Shown here: piece by piece, positions 16,632 through 24,779 of the stretch | Position numbering within the stretch: the first letter of the stretch is position 1 | Layout of the letters: the number at the start of each line of letters is the position of its first letter | IMG/VR virus record: IMGVR_UViG_3300028610_000087 | Coordinates: 1 to 47,466 of that record | Strand: one strand, 5' to 3' | Source of the DNA: a virus | DNA length: 47,466 bases | Translations under genes and position numbers: made by a program | The notes under the pieces: model-generated | What the model saw: the letters and a program-made list of their open reading frames with translations, nothing else | Told to the model about the DNA's origin: nothing | Database searches by the model: none

Positions 16632-17243
16632 CTATACGTCGGGTTGGGACGTTGTGTCATGTCCTTGCGCCAGCAGTGCCCCTTGGATTGCACTGCCTTC
16701 AAAGTCAAGGGCACGCTTAATGTTGGTTTGACGCCACTCGGGGAACTTGAGGAAGGTATCAACATCAGTCTCATCCATATTAAAAGTAACAGGAGTATTC
16801 TTCAGTTCAGTTACGTTCATTCCTTGAGGCATACCAGCTACAGTCTGAATAGCTGCGTAACCGTTATCTTTCTGGTATGATGTAACCATGCAAGTCTTGC
16901 CGATCAGTGCTGCTAGGTTATTACCATTGTCAGATACACCGTCGTAACCATCAAGGGTACGTACTCGTAGCATCATGGTAGATGAGACCTTACCTTTCTG
17001 CTTAGGTTCATAGTCAGATACATTTACTGACTCCTCTACCCAGAAAGGACGACCATCTTCCATTGCTGTGTCTACTAGCTCGTACAAGAAGAGGATCTTG
17101 AACTTACTTTCTACTTGCTTGCCTTCGTACACATATCCTGGCTGATGGCCTAGGTCTACCAGACCTACCAATCGTGCCATGTGGGTACCTGCTGGTGCTT
17201 GCTCGCCTTTGTTACCGCCTGTGCTTCTCGCTTTAAGTCCCAT
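16632..17243 (-). CDS. Probable single-stranded DNA-binding protein
   Basis: 203 residues. An N-terminal region opens with GTHMARLVGLVDLGHQPG, a start seen in many phage OB-fold ssDNA-binding proteins, followed by beta-rich segments (KFKILFLYEL, MMLRVRTLDG). It is in the replication cluster beside DNA polymerase, where T7 has gp2.5. A good ribosome site (AAGGTGA) precedes the ATG. It lacks the strongly acidic C-terminal tail of T7 gp2.5, so partner binding may differ. OB-fold identity is by recognition, not alignment. Confidence 0.65.
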   Translation of the reverse strand: MGLKARSTGGNKGEQAPAGTHMARLVGLVDLGHQPGYVYEGKQVESKFKILFLYELVDTAMEDGRPFWVEESVNVSDYEPKQKGKVSSTMMLRVRTLDGYDGVSDNGNNLAALIGKTCMVTSYQKDNGYAAIQTVAGMPQGMNVTELKNTPVTFNMDETDVDTFLKFPEWRQTNIKRALDFEGSAIQGALLAQGHDTTSQPDV

Positions 17244-17244
17244 G

Positions 17245-17442
17245 TTACTTCACCTTTCCTAGTGCGCTATAGATTTTGCTCAGTAGTTTGCTGAGTTCTG
17301 AGTAACTACCTGCCTCATGCCTATATACTTCTTTAGCCACTGAATAGTTCTTTCCTGACAGCAGGTATACTAGAGCAACCTCTTCTTGTGTTTCCAGTAC
17401 AATAGTGACTGGCTTGAATGATTCTTCTCGTGTTACTTTCAT
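17245..17442 (-). CDS. Hypothetical protein (65 aa)
   Basis: 65 residues, helical, with a hydrophobic-charged heptad character (YSELSKLLSKIYSALG near the end). It begins two bases after the HNH gene's stop and ends one base before the ssDNA-binding protein start, so it belongs to the same transcript. No family recognised. Confidence 0.6.
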   Translation of the reverse strand: MKVTREESFKPVTIVLETQEEVALVYLLSGKNYSVAKEVYRHEAGSYSELSKLLSKIYSALGKVK

Positions 17443-17444
17443 TT

Positions 17445-17909
17445 CTAAAATTCCTTTCTCATTTTTAAAGTCTTTATCCGCCGTACGTAAGAAGAAGATA
17501 CTTCATACTCATTCGCTATAACAGAACTAGACCTAAAATCTTTACGGATATCTTTGACCTGTTCGTAGGTTAACTTGAGCCTGCTCAAACCGGTGTAGAA
17601 CATATGTTTTGTGTTCTGTGATGATGTCACCCACTGTAGGTTAGACACAGTGTTGTTGCCTTTGTTCCCATCTATATGATTTATTTCAGGGAGTTCCTCC
17701 GGGTTAGTTAAGAAAGCTTGTGCTACCAACCTATGGACGTATCTTTGGTTTGGAAATCCATACCTATAAAGGCACACTTGTTTGTATCCGCCGGTGTGAG
17801 TTCCTGGACTAAGCTGCTTACCATCCTTACGGTGATAATAACTCCATATGGTACCGTTCTCGTCTACTGCATACTTCTCAAACCCTGGTATTAGTGCACG
17901 TCTGCCCAT
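17445..17909 (-). CDS. HNH homing endonuclease (NUMOD4-type) after DNA polymerase
   Basis: 154 residues. NUMOD4-like N-terminus (GFEKYAVDENGTIWSYY), then the HNH core with VHRLVAQAF (about 78-86), INHIDGNKGNN (about 96-106) and LQWVT. A helix-turn-helix-like DNA-binding segment (about 120-150) closes the protein. Same architecture as the intron-encoded HNH at 21632-22108, although residues differ widely. Its ATG lies inside the last codons of the polymerase gene in another frame, overlapping by 19 bases. A free-standing homing endonuclease beside its probable target gene. Confidence 0.9.
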   Translation of the reverse strand: MGRRALIPGFEKYAVDENGTIWSYYHRKDGKQLSPGTHTGGYKQVCLYRYGFPNQRYVHRLVAQAFLTNPEELPEINHIDGNKGNNTVSNLQWVTSSQNTKHMFYTGLSRLKLTYEQVKDIRKDFRSSSVIANEYEVSSSYVRRIKTLKMRKEF

Positions 17910-19861
17910 GTTTTACCTATCTTTGCTTCGGCATCTAATGGCAAGTTAAGCTTAAGATCTATACCAGTCTGGATAATAGATTTAACTGCTAGTTCAGCGT
18001 ACCGTTCAGCGTGTTCTGGACTCACCTCAGCTTCTGCTTCATCATGATAATCAATCACTTTGATAACATCCAGTCCTTCCTCACGTACCCACTTGTCCAG
18101 CAGTACACGGGAGTACGTCATGACTACTGCTCCAGCGCTTTGAAGAAGAGTATTAAGTGCTTTGTGCTCTTGGACTCTGCCATCAAACTCCCGCATGGGA
18201 ACCTTACGACCGTCCAATCCTTTGAGCCATCCCTTACGACTTGCTTTCTTAACGTGCTTGATAAGCCTGTCCAAGACAGGGTTCTCACGGAGGAATTGTG
18301 CTTTGAGAAGGGCACCATCATCAGCGCTACCTCCCACAATGCTACCCAATTTCTCAAGGCCTGCACCGTAGTTGAAAGCGTACACAAAAGTTTTTGCGTC
18401 ATCACGTGTGGCCAGCGGATTAAAGATAAGCAGCGGCTTGAGGTTGTATTCATGTATGTCTCCGTTAAGGAGGATCTCCGTATAGGTAGTGTCGTTCATG
18501 TAGTGAGCTAGCATACGTAGCTCTAGACCTGAAGCATCATGTCCTACTAATACTCTGTCACCAGGAGATGAGAATAGTTCTCGACACTGTGTACCATAGA
18601 AACATTTGTTAGTTACAGGTAGATCAGCACCCTTAGCCTTGGGGATGTTAGCCACTACCTGGTGCTTCATTCTACTCGTGTTAGTACCCAATGGGTTGAC
18701 CATCGCTGGTACCCGTCCATCTGGGCGACAGGCCTGCAAGACTCCAGCGAATAATGCAAGACGTTTTGTGTATCTAAACCTGGCTTTGATCTCCTGTCCA
18801 ACGACGCCAGGGATGGAGTCAAAGGAATCTTCAGTGAGCTTGGGGGATGATCGAACTCTCTCATTGTCACTGTCGAGTGCAAACTGCTTAGGTCGCTGCC
18901 CGTAGTATGGAGACTCTGTATCTCTAGACTCATTCTCAGTAACCTTCTTATAGTTCCAGTCAGTAGGCTTCCAACCTACGCTGAGAAGCCATTCGTTGAG
19001 CTGCGGGTAGGAGTTAAGATTGATAAGATCCCACTGCACACGAGTATGGGGACCGCACACACAGTCAGGATCAAGAGACTCATCAACTCCACAATCTCTG
19101 TCACACCAATCAGTGACGAGCTTCTTGAGTCTACCTTGCTTGGTGAAGGGCTCATCGACAGTGACTCCGAACTGTGTAGGACGGGTAGGTGCGAGCTTAA
19201 TGAGTGACTCTGTAACCGTTTCGATACACTGGGTGAGATCATCAGTACATTCCTTAGCATGTTCTTGGTCAACGTACACACCATTCAATCGTTGTTGTGT
19301 CATGATACGTGCTGACTCATGCTCAACAGCTATGGCTTTATTCCATGCACCTCGTCCCTTCTCTTGCATCAGTGCCTCATACATAGCACACTGAATCTCT
19401 ACGTCCTTCTGACAACGGTTGATCATGGAAGGTTCCCACTTCAACCACTGTTCTTGCTCAGGTTTCCAGATGCCTAGCCTCCGTCCCCAAGCTTCGACCG
19501 AATGTGGACCAGCGCTGCAACCGTCAACGAGATCACGGTCAGGATTAAACAACCTGCTGAGGACGAGGGTATCAATGATCTTGCATGCAGTTCCAGGACT
19601 CCAGCCATGGACCCGAAGTAAAGCAGGCAGGTCGAAGTCAATCTGGTTATGGCATAGTAGCTCTTTAGCATTACTCATTAACTCCAAGGCTGGTAACCAC
19701 CACTCCTTACCCTGTCCATGGTGGAATGTATATGTCACACCTGAGTCTATGTCTTTAAGACTAATGACCCAGAACTTATCTATCTCATGGTGGTACTGTT
19801 TACGTTTATTATCCCATGCTTGTACTAGGCCTGTCCCTTCCGTGTCGTACATCAGACGCAT
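17891..19861 (-). CDS. Family A DNA polymerase with 3'-5' exonuclease (T7 gp5-like)
   Basis: 656 residues; T7 gp5 has 704. Start set at 19861 (MRLMYDTEG): GGGAG lies eight bases before, and an upstream in-frame GTG overlaps the previous stop. Exonuclease motifs: D6/E8 in DTEGTG, HNQIDFDLPAL (71-81), and QKDVE (D153). Polymerase motif A is VGHDASGLELRM, the O-helix is RDDAKTFVYAFNYGAG with a tyrosine at the sugar-selective position as in T7, and motif C is YHDE near residue 605. All key residues are present, so an active replicative polymerase with proofreading is expected. An HNH gene starts in its final codons. Confidence 0.95.
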   Translation of the reverse strand: MRLMYDTEGTGLVQAWDNKRKQYHHEIDKFWVISLKDIDSGVTYTFHHGQGKEWWLPALELMSNAKELLCHNQIDFDLPALLRVHGWSPGTACKIIDTLVLSRLFNPDRDLVDGCSAGPHSVEAWGRRLGIWKPEQEQWLKWEPSMINRCQKDVEIQCAMYEALMQEKGRGAWNKAIAVEHESARIMTQQRLNGVYVDQEHAKECTDDLTQCIETVTESLIKLAPTRPTQFGVTVDEPFTKQGRLKKLVTDWCDRDCGVDESLDPDCVCGPHTRVQWDLINLNSYPQLNEWLLSVGWKPTDWNYKKVTENESRDTESPYYGQRPKQFALDSDNERVRSSPKLTEDSFDSIPGVVGQEIKARFRYTKRLALFAGVLQACRPDGRVPAMVNPLGTNTSRMKHQVVANIPKAKGADLPVTNKCFYGTQCRELFSSPGDRVLVGHDASGLELRMLAHYMNDTTYTEILLNGDIHEYNLKPLLIFNPLATRDDAKTFVYAFNYGAGLEKLGSIVGGSADDGALLKAQFLRENPVLDRLIKHVKKASRKGWLKGLDGRKVPMREFDGRVQEHKALNTLLQSAGAVVMTYSRVLLDKWVREEGLDVIKVIDYHDEAEAEVSPEHAERYAELAVKSIIQTGIDLKLNLPLDAEAKIGKTWADVH

Positions 19862-19863
19862 GC

Positions 19864-20136
19864 TTACCACTCCCAGTGGAGATTCTCGTAAGGATTCTTA
19901 GGTTCCTTAGCTCCTCGCAGTTTAAAGATATACCCAGGTAGTGATTCAAAGACACTATCTCGTAAAATCCCACCTTCCATGTGCCCTACTTCCAAGGAGA
20001 TGTCATCATACTTTTTGACTAGGGAGATGCCTGCATTGATGATGATAGTATCATCTCCTGCTAGTTCGTAGATCTTAGCATGGCGTGCTGATATTTCGGG
20101 GTCAGTATAGTATGCATACGGTTGACAGAATTTCAT
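19864..20136 (-). CDS. Hypothetical protein (90 aa)
   Basis: 90 residues, rich in Tyr and acidic residues, with no membrane segment. It ends three bases before the polymerase ATG, so it is in the same transcript. The C-terminus ends NLHWEW. No family recognised; probably a small replication-region accessory protein. Confidence 0.6.
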   Translation of the reverse strand: MKFCQPYAYYTDPEISARHAKIYELAGDDTIIINAGISLVKKYDDISLEVGHMEGGILRDSVFESLPGYIFKLRGAKEPKNPYENLHWEW

Positions 20137-20139
20137 AGT

Positions 20140-20316
20140 TCATCCTTCTTGTTGTTCTTCTCGATCCTTCTTCGCTTGATCCCATCCCATACGGAACCAG
20201 CTAGCCTCAGAGTTAGTGTACACACCTCTATGAGATACATCAGGGTCACGTTCCTCTCCTTTACGGTATGCGTTAGCACCATCTTCATGTGCATAGTCTA
20301 AGTTACTAGTGTTCAT
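20140..20316 (-). CDS. Small RMF-like protein (58 aa)
   Basis: 58 residues from ATG 20316, chosen because AAGGA sits at the right spacing and the ATG overlaps the upstream stop (ATGA). The pattern 'ANAYRKGEERD...SWFRMGWDQAKK' resembles ribosome-modulation-factor-like or related small helical proteins found in phages. That resemblance is only a pattern match and function is unproven. Follows a 33-residue membrane peptide gene with translational coupling. Confidence 0.55.
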   Translation of the reverse strand: MNTSNLDYAHEDGANAYRKGEERDPDVSHRGVYTNSEASWFRMGWDQAKKDREEQQEG

Positions 20317-20414
20317 GCTAGCCATCCTTGTACGGTAGTGATTAAATAGAACATAAAGTGTGGGTTGTCATAGATGTAGGTACAACAGACCAGTGCAATG
20401 AATGGCTTCTCCAT
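20313..20414 (-). CDS. Tiny membrane protein (33 aa)
   Basis: 33 residues (MEKPFIALVCCTYIYDNPHF, then a hydrophobic stretch ending WLA). A very strong ribosome site GGAGGGAG lies at good spacing. The stop overlaps the next ATG (ATGA). Probably membrane associated. No family recognised. Confidence 0.6.
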   Translation of the reverse strand: MEKPFIALVCCTYIYDNPHFMFYLITTVQGWLA

Positions 20415-20429
20415 TAGAATCTCCCTCCG

Positions 20430-20729
20430 TTAAGGTGCGATCTTGCGCAGTTTGAACAGAGAAATGTAAGCTCCCGCCTTGTCGTCCGCGCACGTAAAAG
20501 GGCAGCTACCTTTTAGTAGCTTGAATAGTGGGCAAGAACTATCATCGTCCTGGTATAGCTCGATAACAGATCCTCGTGTAAAGGTGTGAGCAAACTCCTC
20601 TACGATAAAGATATCACCAATCGCATACCCCTGCTCCTCACAAGGTGTCTGAGGGACAGGCTCTGGTGTCTTAAGTTCTTGAAGTTCCTTGATGATACGG
20701 TCGATCTTATTGTTAGTTGATTCACACAT
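20430..20729 (-). CDS. Hypothetical protein (99 aa)
   Basis: 99 residues. A helical N-terminus (residues 1-25), then a proline-rich linker, and a beta-rich C-terminal part with four cysteines (CEEQ, CPLF, CPFTC) that could bind metal. The ATG overlaps the primase-helicase stop by one base (TAATG), so it is translationally coupled. No family recognised. Confidence 0.6.
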   Translation of the reverse strand: MCESTNNKIDRIIKELQELKTPEPVPQTPCEEQGYAIGDIFIVEEFAHTFTRGSVIELYQDDDSSCPLFKLLKGSCPFTCADDKAGAYISLFKLRKIAP

Positions 20730-21484
20730 TAGAATCTGCTCCTATAGTTAGTATCTTTCTTTTGTTCTTGTTCATCATAGCCAGCAGGCTTAGGTACCTT
20801 CCTCATACGTCCTGTCTTACCATCGAAGTGGAGGTACTCGCTGTCTCCAGTTCTTCCTGTAAATCTACACTTAAGGACTGTAACCTTGCTTGTATTAGCG
20901 CAATAGCTGTCACCATGCTGTTGATTTCTTGAGAGTGCAATGACGTCCCATGACAATTGCTTAAGTGTTCCAGAGCCTCGCAAGTCGTCAAGACTAGGCG
21001 TAGCGCCTTGTTCAAATGATGGCGCATTGGGTCCGCCGGAGGTCTTTTTAAGATGGACGATGAGGAAGATGACAAGTTCTAACTCCTTGACTAGCTTGGC
21101 TAGCTTAGTCATGATAGTATCTATACGTTCTCTTTCTCCACCTTGGGCTGCATACTCAGAGACAATGATGGACAGGTGATCCAAGTAGATGAATTTACAT
21201 CCTTGGGCTGCGAAGTATCTGATCTTAGAGAAGAGGTTTGAATCATCCATTCCTCCAAAGTGATCGTAGCCAAACCACCGTCCTGATCCGTAATAGTAAT
21301 CGAAGGCTTCTCGTTCTTCTTCATCAGACACCTGTACATCAGGAAGTTCAATACGCTTATTAAGATGGATAGACATGAGACCAGCCATAGTATCACCAGC
21401 ATCCTCTTCGAGTGCTATGTCAGCGAACTTAAAGTCGGTGGTCTTGTGGTAGTGGTCCTTCAACTCACGCATGAACTGCGTCTT
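20729..21484 (-). CDS. Primase-helicase, exon 2 (helicase domain)
   Basis: 251 codons after the intron. It begins KTQFMREL, completing the Walker A motif left as GSGMG in exon 1. Further T7 gp4-type helicase motifs: IYLDHLSI (Walker B region), FLIVHLKK (H3), SGTLKQLSWDVIALSRNQQ (H4), and CRFTGRTG (arginine-finger region). This part forms the hexameric 5'-3' helicase at the fork. Taken alone a start at MRELKDH would lack the P-loop, so the piece makes sense only as a spliced exon. Joined to exon 1 it gives 593 residues, against 566 in T7. Confidence 0.9.
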   Translation of the reverse strand, partial: KTQFMRELKDHYHKTTDFKFADIALEEDAGDTMAGLMSIHLNKRIELPDVQVSDEEEREAFDYYYGSGRWFGYDHFGGMDDSNLFSKIRYFAAQGCKFIYLDHLSIIVSEYAAQGGERERIDTIMTKLAKLVKELELVIFLIVHLKKTSGGPNAPSFEQGATPSLDDLRGSGTLKQLSWDVIALSRNQQHGDSYCANTSKVTVLKCRFTGRTGDSEYLHFDGKTGRMRKVPKPAGYDEQEQKKDTNYRSRF

Positions 21485-22263
21485 CGCTTATGTTACGTGT
21501 GCAGGCTAGGCACACTCTGCATGTTTCCATGCAGGCCAGACTATATCATGAACCTCTAAGCATTGAGGTCCCTTACCATTTCGAGTCCGCCGTTTGGACC
21601 CTACTCCCAATCACGGGATAGTCGTTGCACGTTAGAAATACTCTTTCGAGATATGTCTCCAAGTCTTACCTCTCTTAATATCTTCTGGGATATATCGAGA
21701 GATATCCATGACTTGTGAGATAGACCTGACAGACAGGCCCTCACCAAGCAGATCGCAAATAGTTTTTACTTGCTGTTCGCTGACCTTGGTGAATCTTTTC
21801 TGGAGGTTGTTGGCATGCGCATGGTATTGATTTATGCTTTGCGTACACCACTCTAGATTCTCTACAGTATTGTTTTGCTTGTCACCATCGAGATGGTTGA
21901 CTTGAGGGAAGCCATCAGGATTCTCTAAGTATGCTTGTGCGACTAGTCTGTGGATAAAAAATTTCTTAGGTTTGTTATCCATGCACAGGGTTACTCGGAG
22001 ATACCCACAAGAATTCGTATCGGTCTTAAGGATACGGCCTGTCTTCTTGTTGATGACGGTTCCTTCATAAGCTACGATGTAGTTGGGGTAATCTGTTATA
22101 GTTTTCATACTGTTTCAGACAGCATTCTTTCTATAAAGTTCCCCATGAACCGGAGTATTTCTCTTCGCTCAGGATTGCCCTCGTCTCTACACGTTAGGGG
22201 TTCCCCTGAATTAGATAAGTTATTCGATATATGTTACCACATAAAGGGGCTAAACGTTAGTCC
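21485..22263 (-). ncRNA. Group I intron in the primase-helicase gene
   Basis: 779-nt intron between GGT (Gly342) and AAG (Lys343). The exon ends in U and the intron ends in G, as group I introns require. The last exon bases GGGU can pair with GCCC about 17 bases into the intron (P1, with U-G at the splice site). Core elements on the minus strand: GGCAATCCTGAGC (P element, 22167-22179), P7 strand GACTATC (21617-21623) and its partner GATATAGTC (21539-21547). An HNH gene lies in a loop between. Self-splicing and mobility are expected from family knowledge, not shown here. Confidence 0.9.
21632..22108 (-). CDS. Intron-encoded HNH homing endonuclease
   Basis: 158 residues. NUMOD4-like start (YPNYIVAYEGTVINKKTG), HNH core with FIHRLVAQAYL (about 50-60) and VNHLDGDKQNNT (about 69-80), then LEWCTQ and a C-terminal helix-turn-helix-like region. 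Lies wholly inside the group I intron, between its P and P7 core elements, the I-HmuI-like arrangement. Should cut intronless copies of the primase-helicase gene near the Walker A codons, promoting intron homing. Confidence 0.92.
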   Translation of the reverse strand: MKTITDYPNYIVAYEGTVINKKTGRILKTDTNSCGYLRVTLCMDNKPKKFFIHRLVAQAYLENPDGFPQVNHLDGDKQNNTVENLEWCTQSINQYHAHANNLQKRFTKVSEQQVKTICDLLGEGLSVRSISQVMDISRYIPEDIKRGKTWRHISKEYF

Positions 22264-23289
22264 ACCCATTCCGCTGCCGGAGGTAATGGTGACGAGTGAA
22301 CCTAGTCTAGTGCCATATGTCTTGGCATTGATGTCGGTCCATGATTCGGGGTAGGGGTAGCATACTTTATTCTTGCCATGCTTGAAGCGGTCCCAACATT
22401 CACCATAGTTGATGATGTTGTCAGGCATGTATGCGCGTGCGTGCTTCATGACATCCCAATAAAGTTCATGGGACTTGCCTTTCAGCACCATATCATTGGC
22501 ATCCTTCTCCGAGAACTTGGCAATGTAAACCTTGCCTGCTAGGAGGGGACACACATCATCGACTGCTGCTTGACCAGGATCATCTTGATCGAAGCATAGG
22601 ATAATTTCATCGTACGTCTGAACGAAATCAAAATTTTCTGAGATATCTTTTGAAGCTGAAGCGCTTCCATTTGAGAGGGAGACTACGGCGGGGTTCCAGT
22701 CCATGCTGGAGTGTAGGCGGAGGGTCTGGTACAGTGCGAGGGCATCACACTCACCTTCAGTGATGAAGAGTTTCTTGCCATTAGGTTTGCATACTGACTG
22801 ACCAAAGAGTTCTACGCCTTGGCCATCACCTACAGATCGGAAGTCTTTAGTACTTACAATACGTTTCTTAAAGCTAGAGAGTTTGTTTTTCTTAGTGCGG
22901 GGATAGTAGTGGTGGGTGATGGTGTGACCATCAGTAGGAGAGAGAGCAACACGAACATCGAAGTGTTCACATGTCTCTTTGGTGATACCGCGATCATGTA
23001 GCGCGCGTATAGGAAAGGACAGACACTCATCTAAGATAGTCTGCTTATCTTTGGTGGGGATAGTACCGGTAATCGGGGTGCTTCGTGCAGGTACCACCTC
23101 GGAAGTTTCCTTATTCGCGTGAGTAGACACGCTATGACTCACACCTATACGGTATGGATCAGGATCGAAGTGACCGCACACGAAGCACGTAGCATTGTGT
23201 GTTCCATCATCTTGTTTGTACACAACAAGACCATCCGATGAACTACACTTATCATTAGTGCATGCACGTTTTTCTATTACTTGTCCCAT
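22264..23289 (-). CDS. Primase-helicase, exon 1 (primase and start of helicase)
   Basis: 342 codons from ATG 23289 (ribosome site AAGGGA) to the splice point. Zinc finger with C10, C15, C35, C38. TOPRIM primase core with FITEGECDALAL (about 174-185) and ILCFDQDDPGQA (about 227-238). The helicase linker then leads to ITSGSGMG at residues 335-342, the first half of the Walker A motif. Makes RNA primers and, when spliced, fuses to the helicase. If unspliced, nine intron codons (GLTFSPFMW) follow and translation stops at 22234, giving a 351-residue primase without helicase. Confidence 0.93.
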
Positions 23290-23389
23290 TTAATTCCCTT
23301 AATCAACATACACATTACTTTTATTATTTCAAAAAGGCTTAGTGTAAATTGGACTGCAATCAGGGAAAGTTAGTTCCATGATCAGGGAA

Positions 23390-23551
23390 TTATTTATACT
23401 TAATGTCAATCAGAGGGACGATCTGATAGACATCACCGTCTTCATCCTTCAGTTCCTGCCACTTGACAGAGATAGACTGGAGGTAATCACAATGCTTATC
23501 AGCGAGATACTTGAGAGTTGTGTTAAACTCTTTGAACTGTGGGTTGTACAT
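23390..23551 (-). CDS. Hypothetical protein (53 aa)
   Basis: 53 residues starting MYNPQFKEF, with AGGAG eight bases before the ATG. Shorter than the full open frame, whose extra N-terminus (up to 23632) lacks a ribosome site. Charged and soluble, with the ending LIDIKYK. Lies just upstream of the primase-helicase. The 100 bases between them hold no gene. No family recognised. Confidence 0.6.
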   Translation of the reverse strand: MYNPQFKEFNTTLKYLADKHCDYLQSISVKWQELKDEDGDVYQIVPLIDIKYK

Positions 23552-23724
23552 GATAGGTTCTCCTGGTGAGCTACACGTAGAAGTAGATCTGACGAGGTGT
23601 GAGGACTTTAACCCCCGACTTACATCCGTCATTGGACCCCGAAAGATCTACTACTAAGTGCAGCTCAATCTGTTGCCACGATCAACAGACTACAGGAGTA
23701 TCATTCAGTTCAATCAGGTAGCTA

Positions 23725-24033
23725 CTACTGGTTCACAAAGTCAATCACCATACCTGCAACCTCCGGCGTGATACCAGGTACTACGGACGGGTCTGCGCCA
23801 GCCATGATGGCAAGGTAAGCAGCCGTCGCAGGGATGCTGAACGGGATGTTAATGTACGTTACGACAGGCCACTTCAAAAGCTTTCCAATCAGGGTGGTGG
23901 GTTGCCACCAGTCCAGCAGAAAGAACCACTTGAAGAAGCCCCAAGCCCAGCCAGCAATGCCCAACACTGCCAACCAAACGTACCACAAAGGATTCATGTG
24001 GCGGAAGAACAGATCCATAGTAAACGCCATCAT
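23725..24033 (-). CDS. Membrane protein, two hydrophobic segments (102 aa)
   Basis: 102 residues. Aromatic-rich first hydrophobic segment (about 15-40, LWYVWLAVLGIAGWAWGFFKWFF), a second (about 62-78, FSIPATAAYLAIMAGA), and a short polar tail. Probably inner-membrane. The ATG at 24033 follows another small membrane gene's stop by three bases. Possible antiholin, exclusion or host-takeover role, none shown. Confidence 0.65.
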   Translation of the reverse strand: MMAFTMDLFFRHMNPLWYVWLAVLGIAGWAWGFFKWFFLLDWWQPTTLIGKLLKWPVVTYINIPFSIPATAAYLAIMAGADPSVVPGITPEVAGMVIDFVNQ

Positions 24034-24036
24034 GAT

Positions 24037-24189
24037 TCATACCCTCAATGTTTGCACCTGTCTTACAAGTTCAAGTGGGTCAACCTCAGGTACGTGGGAT
24101 GACACACCGATAACGCCGACCACAATAACACCAAGAGTCCAAACTCCTTTCATGATGTGGGCCAGCTCATGCATTTGAACGCCAAGCAT
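24037..24189 (-). CDS. Small membrane protein (50 aa)
   Basis: 50 residues starting MLGVQMHELAH; AGGAG lies six bases before the ATG at 24189 (another ATG two codons earlier is too close). One hydrophobic segment (about 17-30, WTLGVIVVGVIGV). A polar C-terminal tail follows. Directly upstream of a second membrane-protein gene in the same transcript. No family recognised. Confidence 0.55.
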   Translation of the reverse strand: MLGVQMHELAHIMKGVWTLGVIVVGVIGVSSHVPEVDPLELVRQVQTLRV

Positions 24190-24234
24190 AGGCATCTCCT
24201 GTTAGGGGGATATATGCTAGAGCCTCTCTCGTTG

Positions 24235-24282
24235 CCCGTGAATGGCACACACAGGGACCGGTAACCCAATGGCACAGGGTTA
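24235..24282. repeat. Two adjacent AATGGCACA-loop hairpins
   Basis: Two hairpins lie side by side in the intergenic region. The first (24235-24256) has stem CCCGTG / CAC-A-GGG. The second (24262-24282) has stem TAACCC / GGGTTA. Both have the same nine-base loop AATGGCACA although the stems differ. On the transcribed minus strand the loop reads TGTGCCATT. Further members are at 25370, 27970, 31562 and 31962. Confidence 0.6.
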
Positions 24283-24349
24283 GGTAGAAGGGCTCACCAG
24301 GGACAGCACAGAGCGTCTCAGTACGGGGGTTCAACTCCTCCTGTGTCGC
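24270..24349 (+). other. Weak tRNA-like segment (T-arm)
   Basis: GGGGG-TTCAACT-CCTCC is a good T-arm (stem five, loop seven), followed by TGTGTCG, which can pair with TGGCACA 79 bases upstream. No regular D-arm or seven-base anticodon loop is visible. It lies on the opposite strand from the early genes. Degenerate tRNA or chance. Confidence 0.25.
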
Positions 24350-24369
24350 TGCAGTGCAGCCGATACATC

Positions 24370-24426
24370 TTAGTTACCCGAGAGTATGGCAACATCGCTG
24401 TCTTCCTGTATAGATACATCACACAT
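24370..24426 (-). CDS. Possible 18-residue peptide
   Basis: ATG 24426 with AAGGAG upstream; reads MCDVSIQEDSDVAILSGN and stops. Very short, acidic. The ribosome site is the main support. Confidence 0.3.
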   Translation of the reverse strand: MCDVSIQEDSDVAILSGN

Positions 24427-24444
24427 GGTACTACTACTCCTTGA

Positions 24445-24543
24445 TTAAAAGCAGGGACTCGATAATATGAATCCCCATAAGTAAATGCAGGCACCGGCAA
24501 GTAATGCTGCCGACCACCAGCCAAACACAGCTATATATAGCAT
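24445..24543 (-). CDS. Tiny membrane protein (32 aa)
   Basis: 32 residues; nearly the whole chain is one hydrophobic segment (AVFGWWSAALLAGACIYLWG). AGGA lies upstream at suitable spacing. One of several tiny membrane proteins in this early block. No family recognised. Confidence 0.5.
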   Translation of the reverse strand: MLYIAVFGWWSAALLAGACIYLWGFILSSPCF

Positions 24544-24605
24544 GATCAAAATCCTATGGTTGATTATAGATGTGAGGTGCTGCTCATACCACCTCATCGC
24601 ACCTA

Positions 24606-24761
24606 TTACCCTTGGTCCAAGCCGTTCAGCTCGGGGATGTCGTACTTGAATGCCACGCTACTCAGTGACAGCTTATACACATTTGAATCAGCTTCCGCAT
24701 TTACTTCTTCCAGCTCATCACACATGGTACGGAAACGCTTGATGAATTGAGACGTGTTCAT
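24606..24761 (-). CDS. Hypothetical protein (51 aa)
   Basis: 51 residues starting MNTSQFIKRFRTMCDELEEV. Helical N-terminal half with an acidic stretch, then a beta-like end. A moderate ribosome site (GGTGA). Sits between two membrane-protein genes. No family recognised. Confidence 0.55.
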   Translation of the reverse strand: MNTSQFIKRFRTMCDELEEVNAEADSNVYKLSLSSVAFKYDIPELNGLDQG

Positions 24762-24779
24762 AGTTCGTCACCACTTAGC

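Noticed and set aside
24318-24524. 68-codon minus-strand frame
   Set aside because: Runs through the tRNA-like T-arm (GGVEPPY is its translation) and overlaps the better supported 32-residue membrane protein and 18-residue frame.
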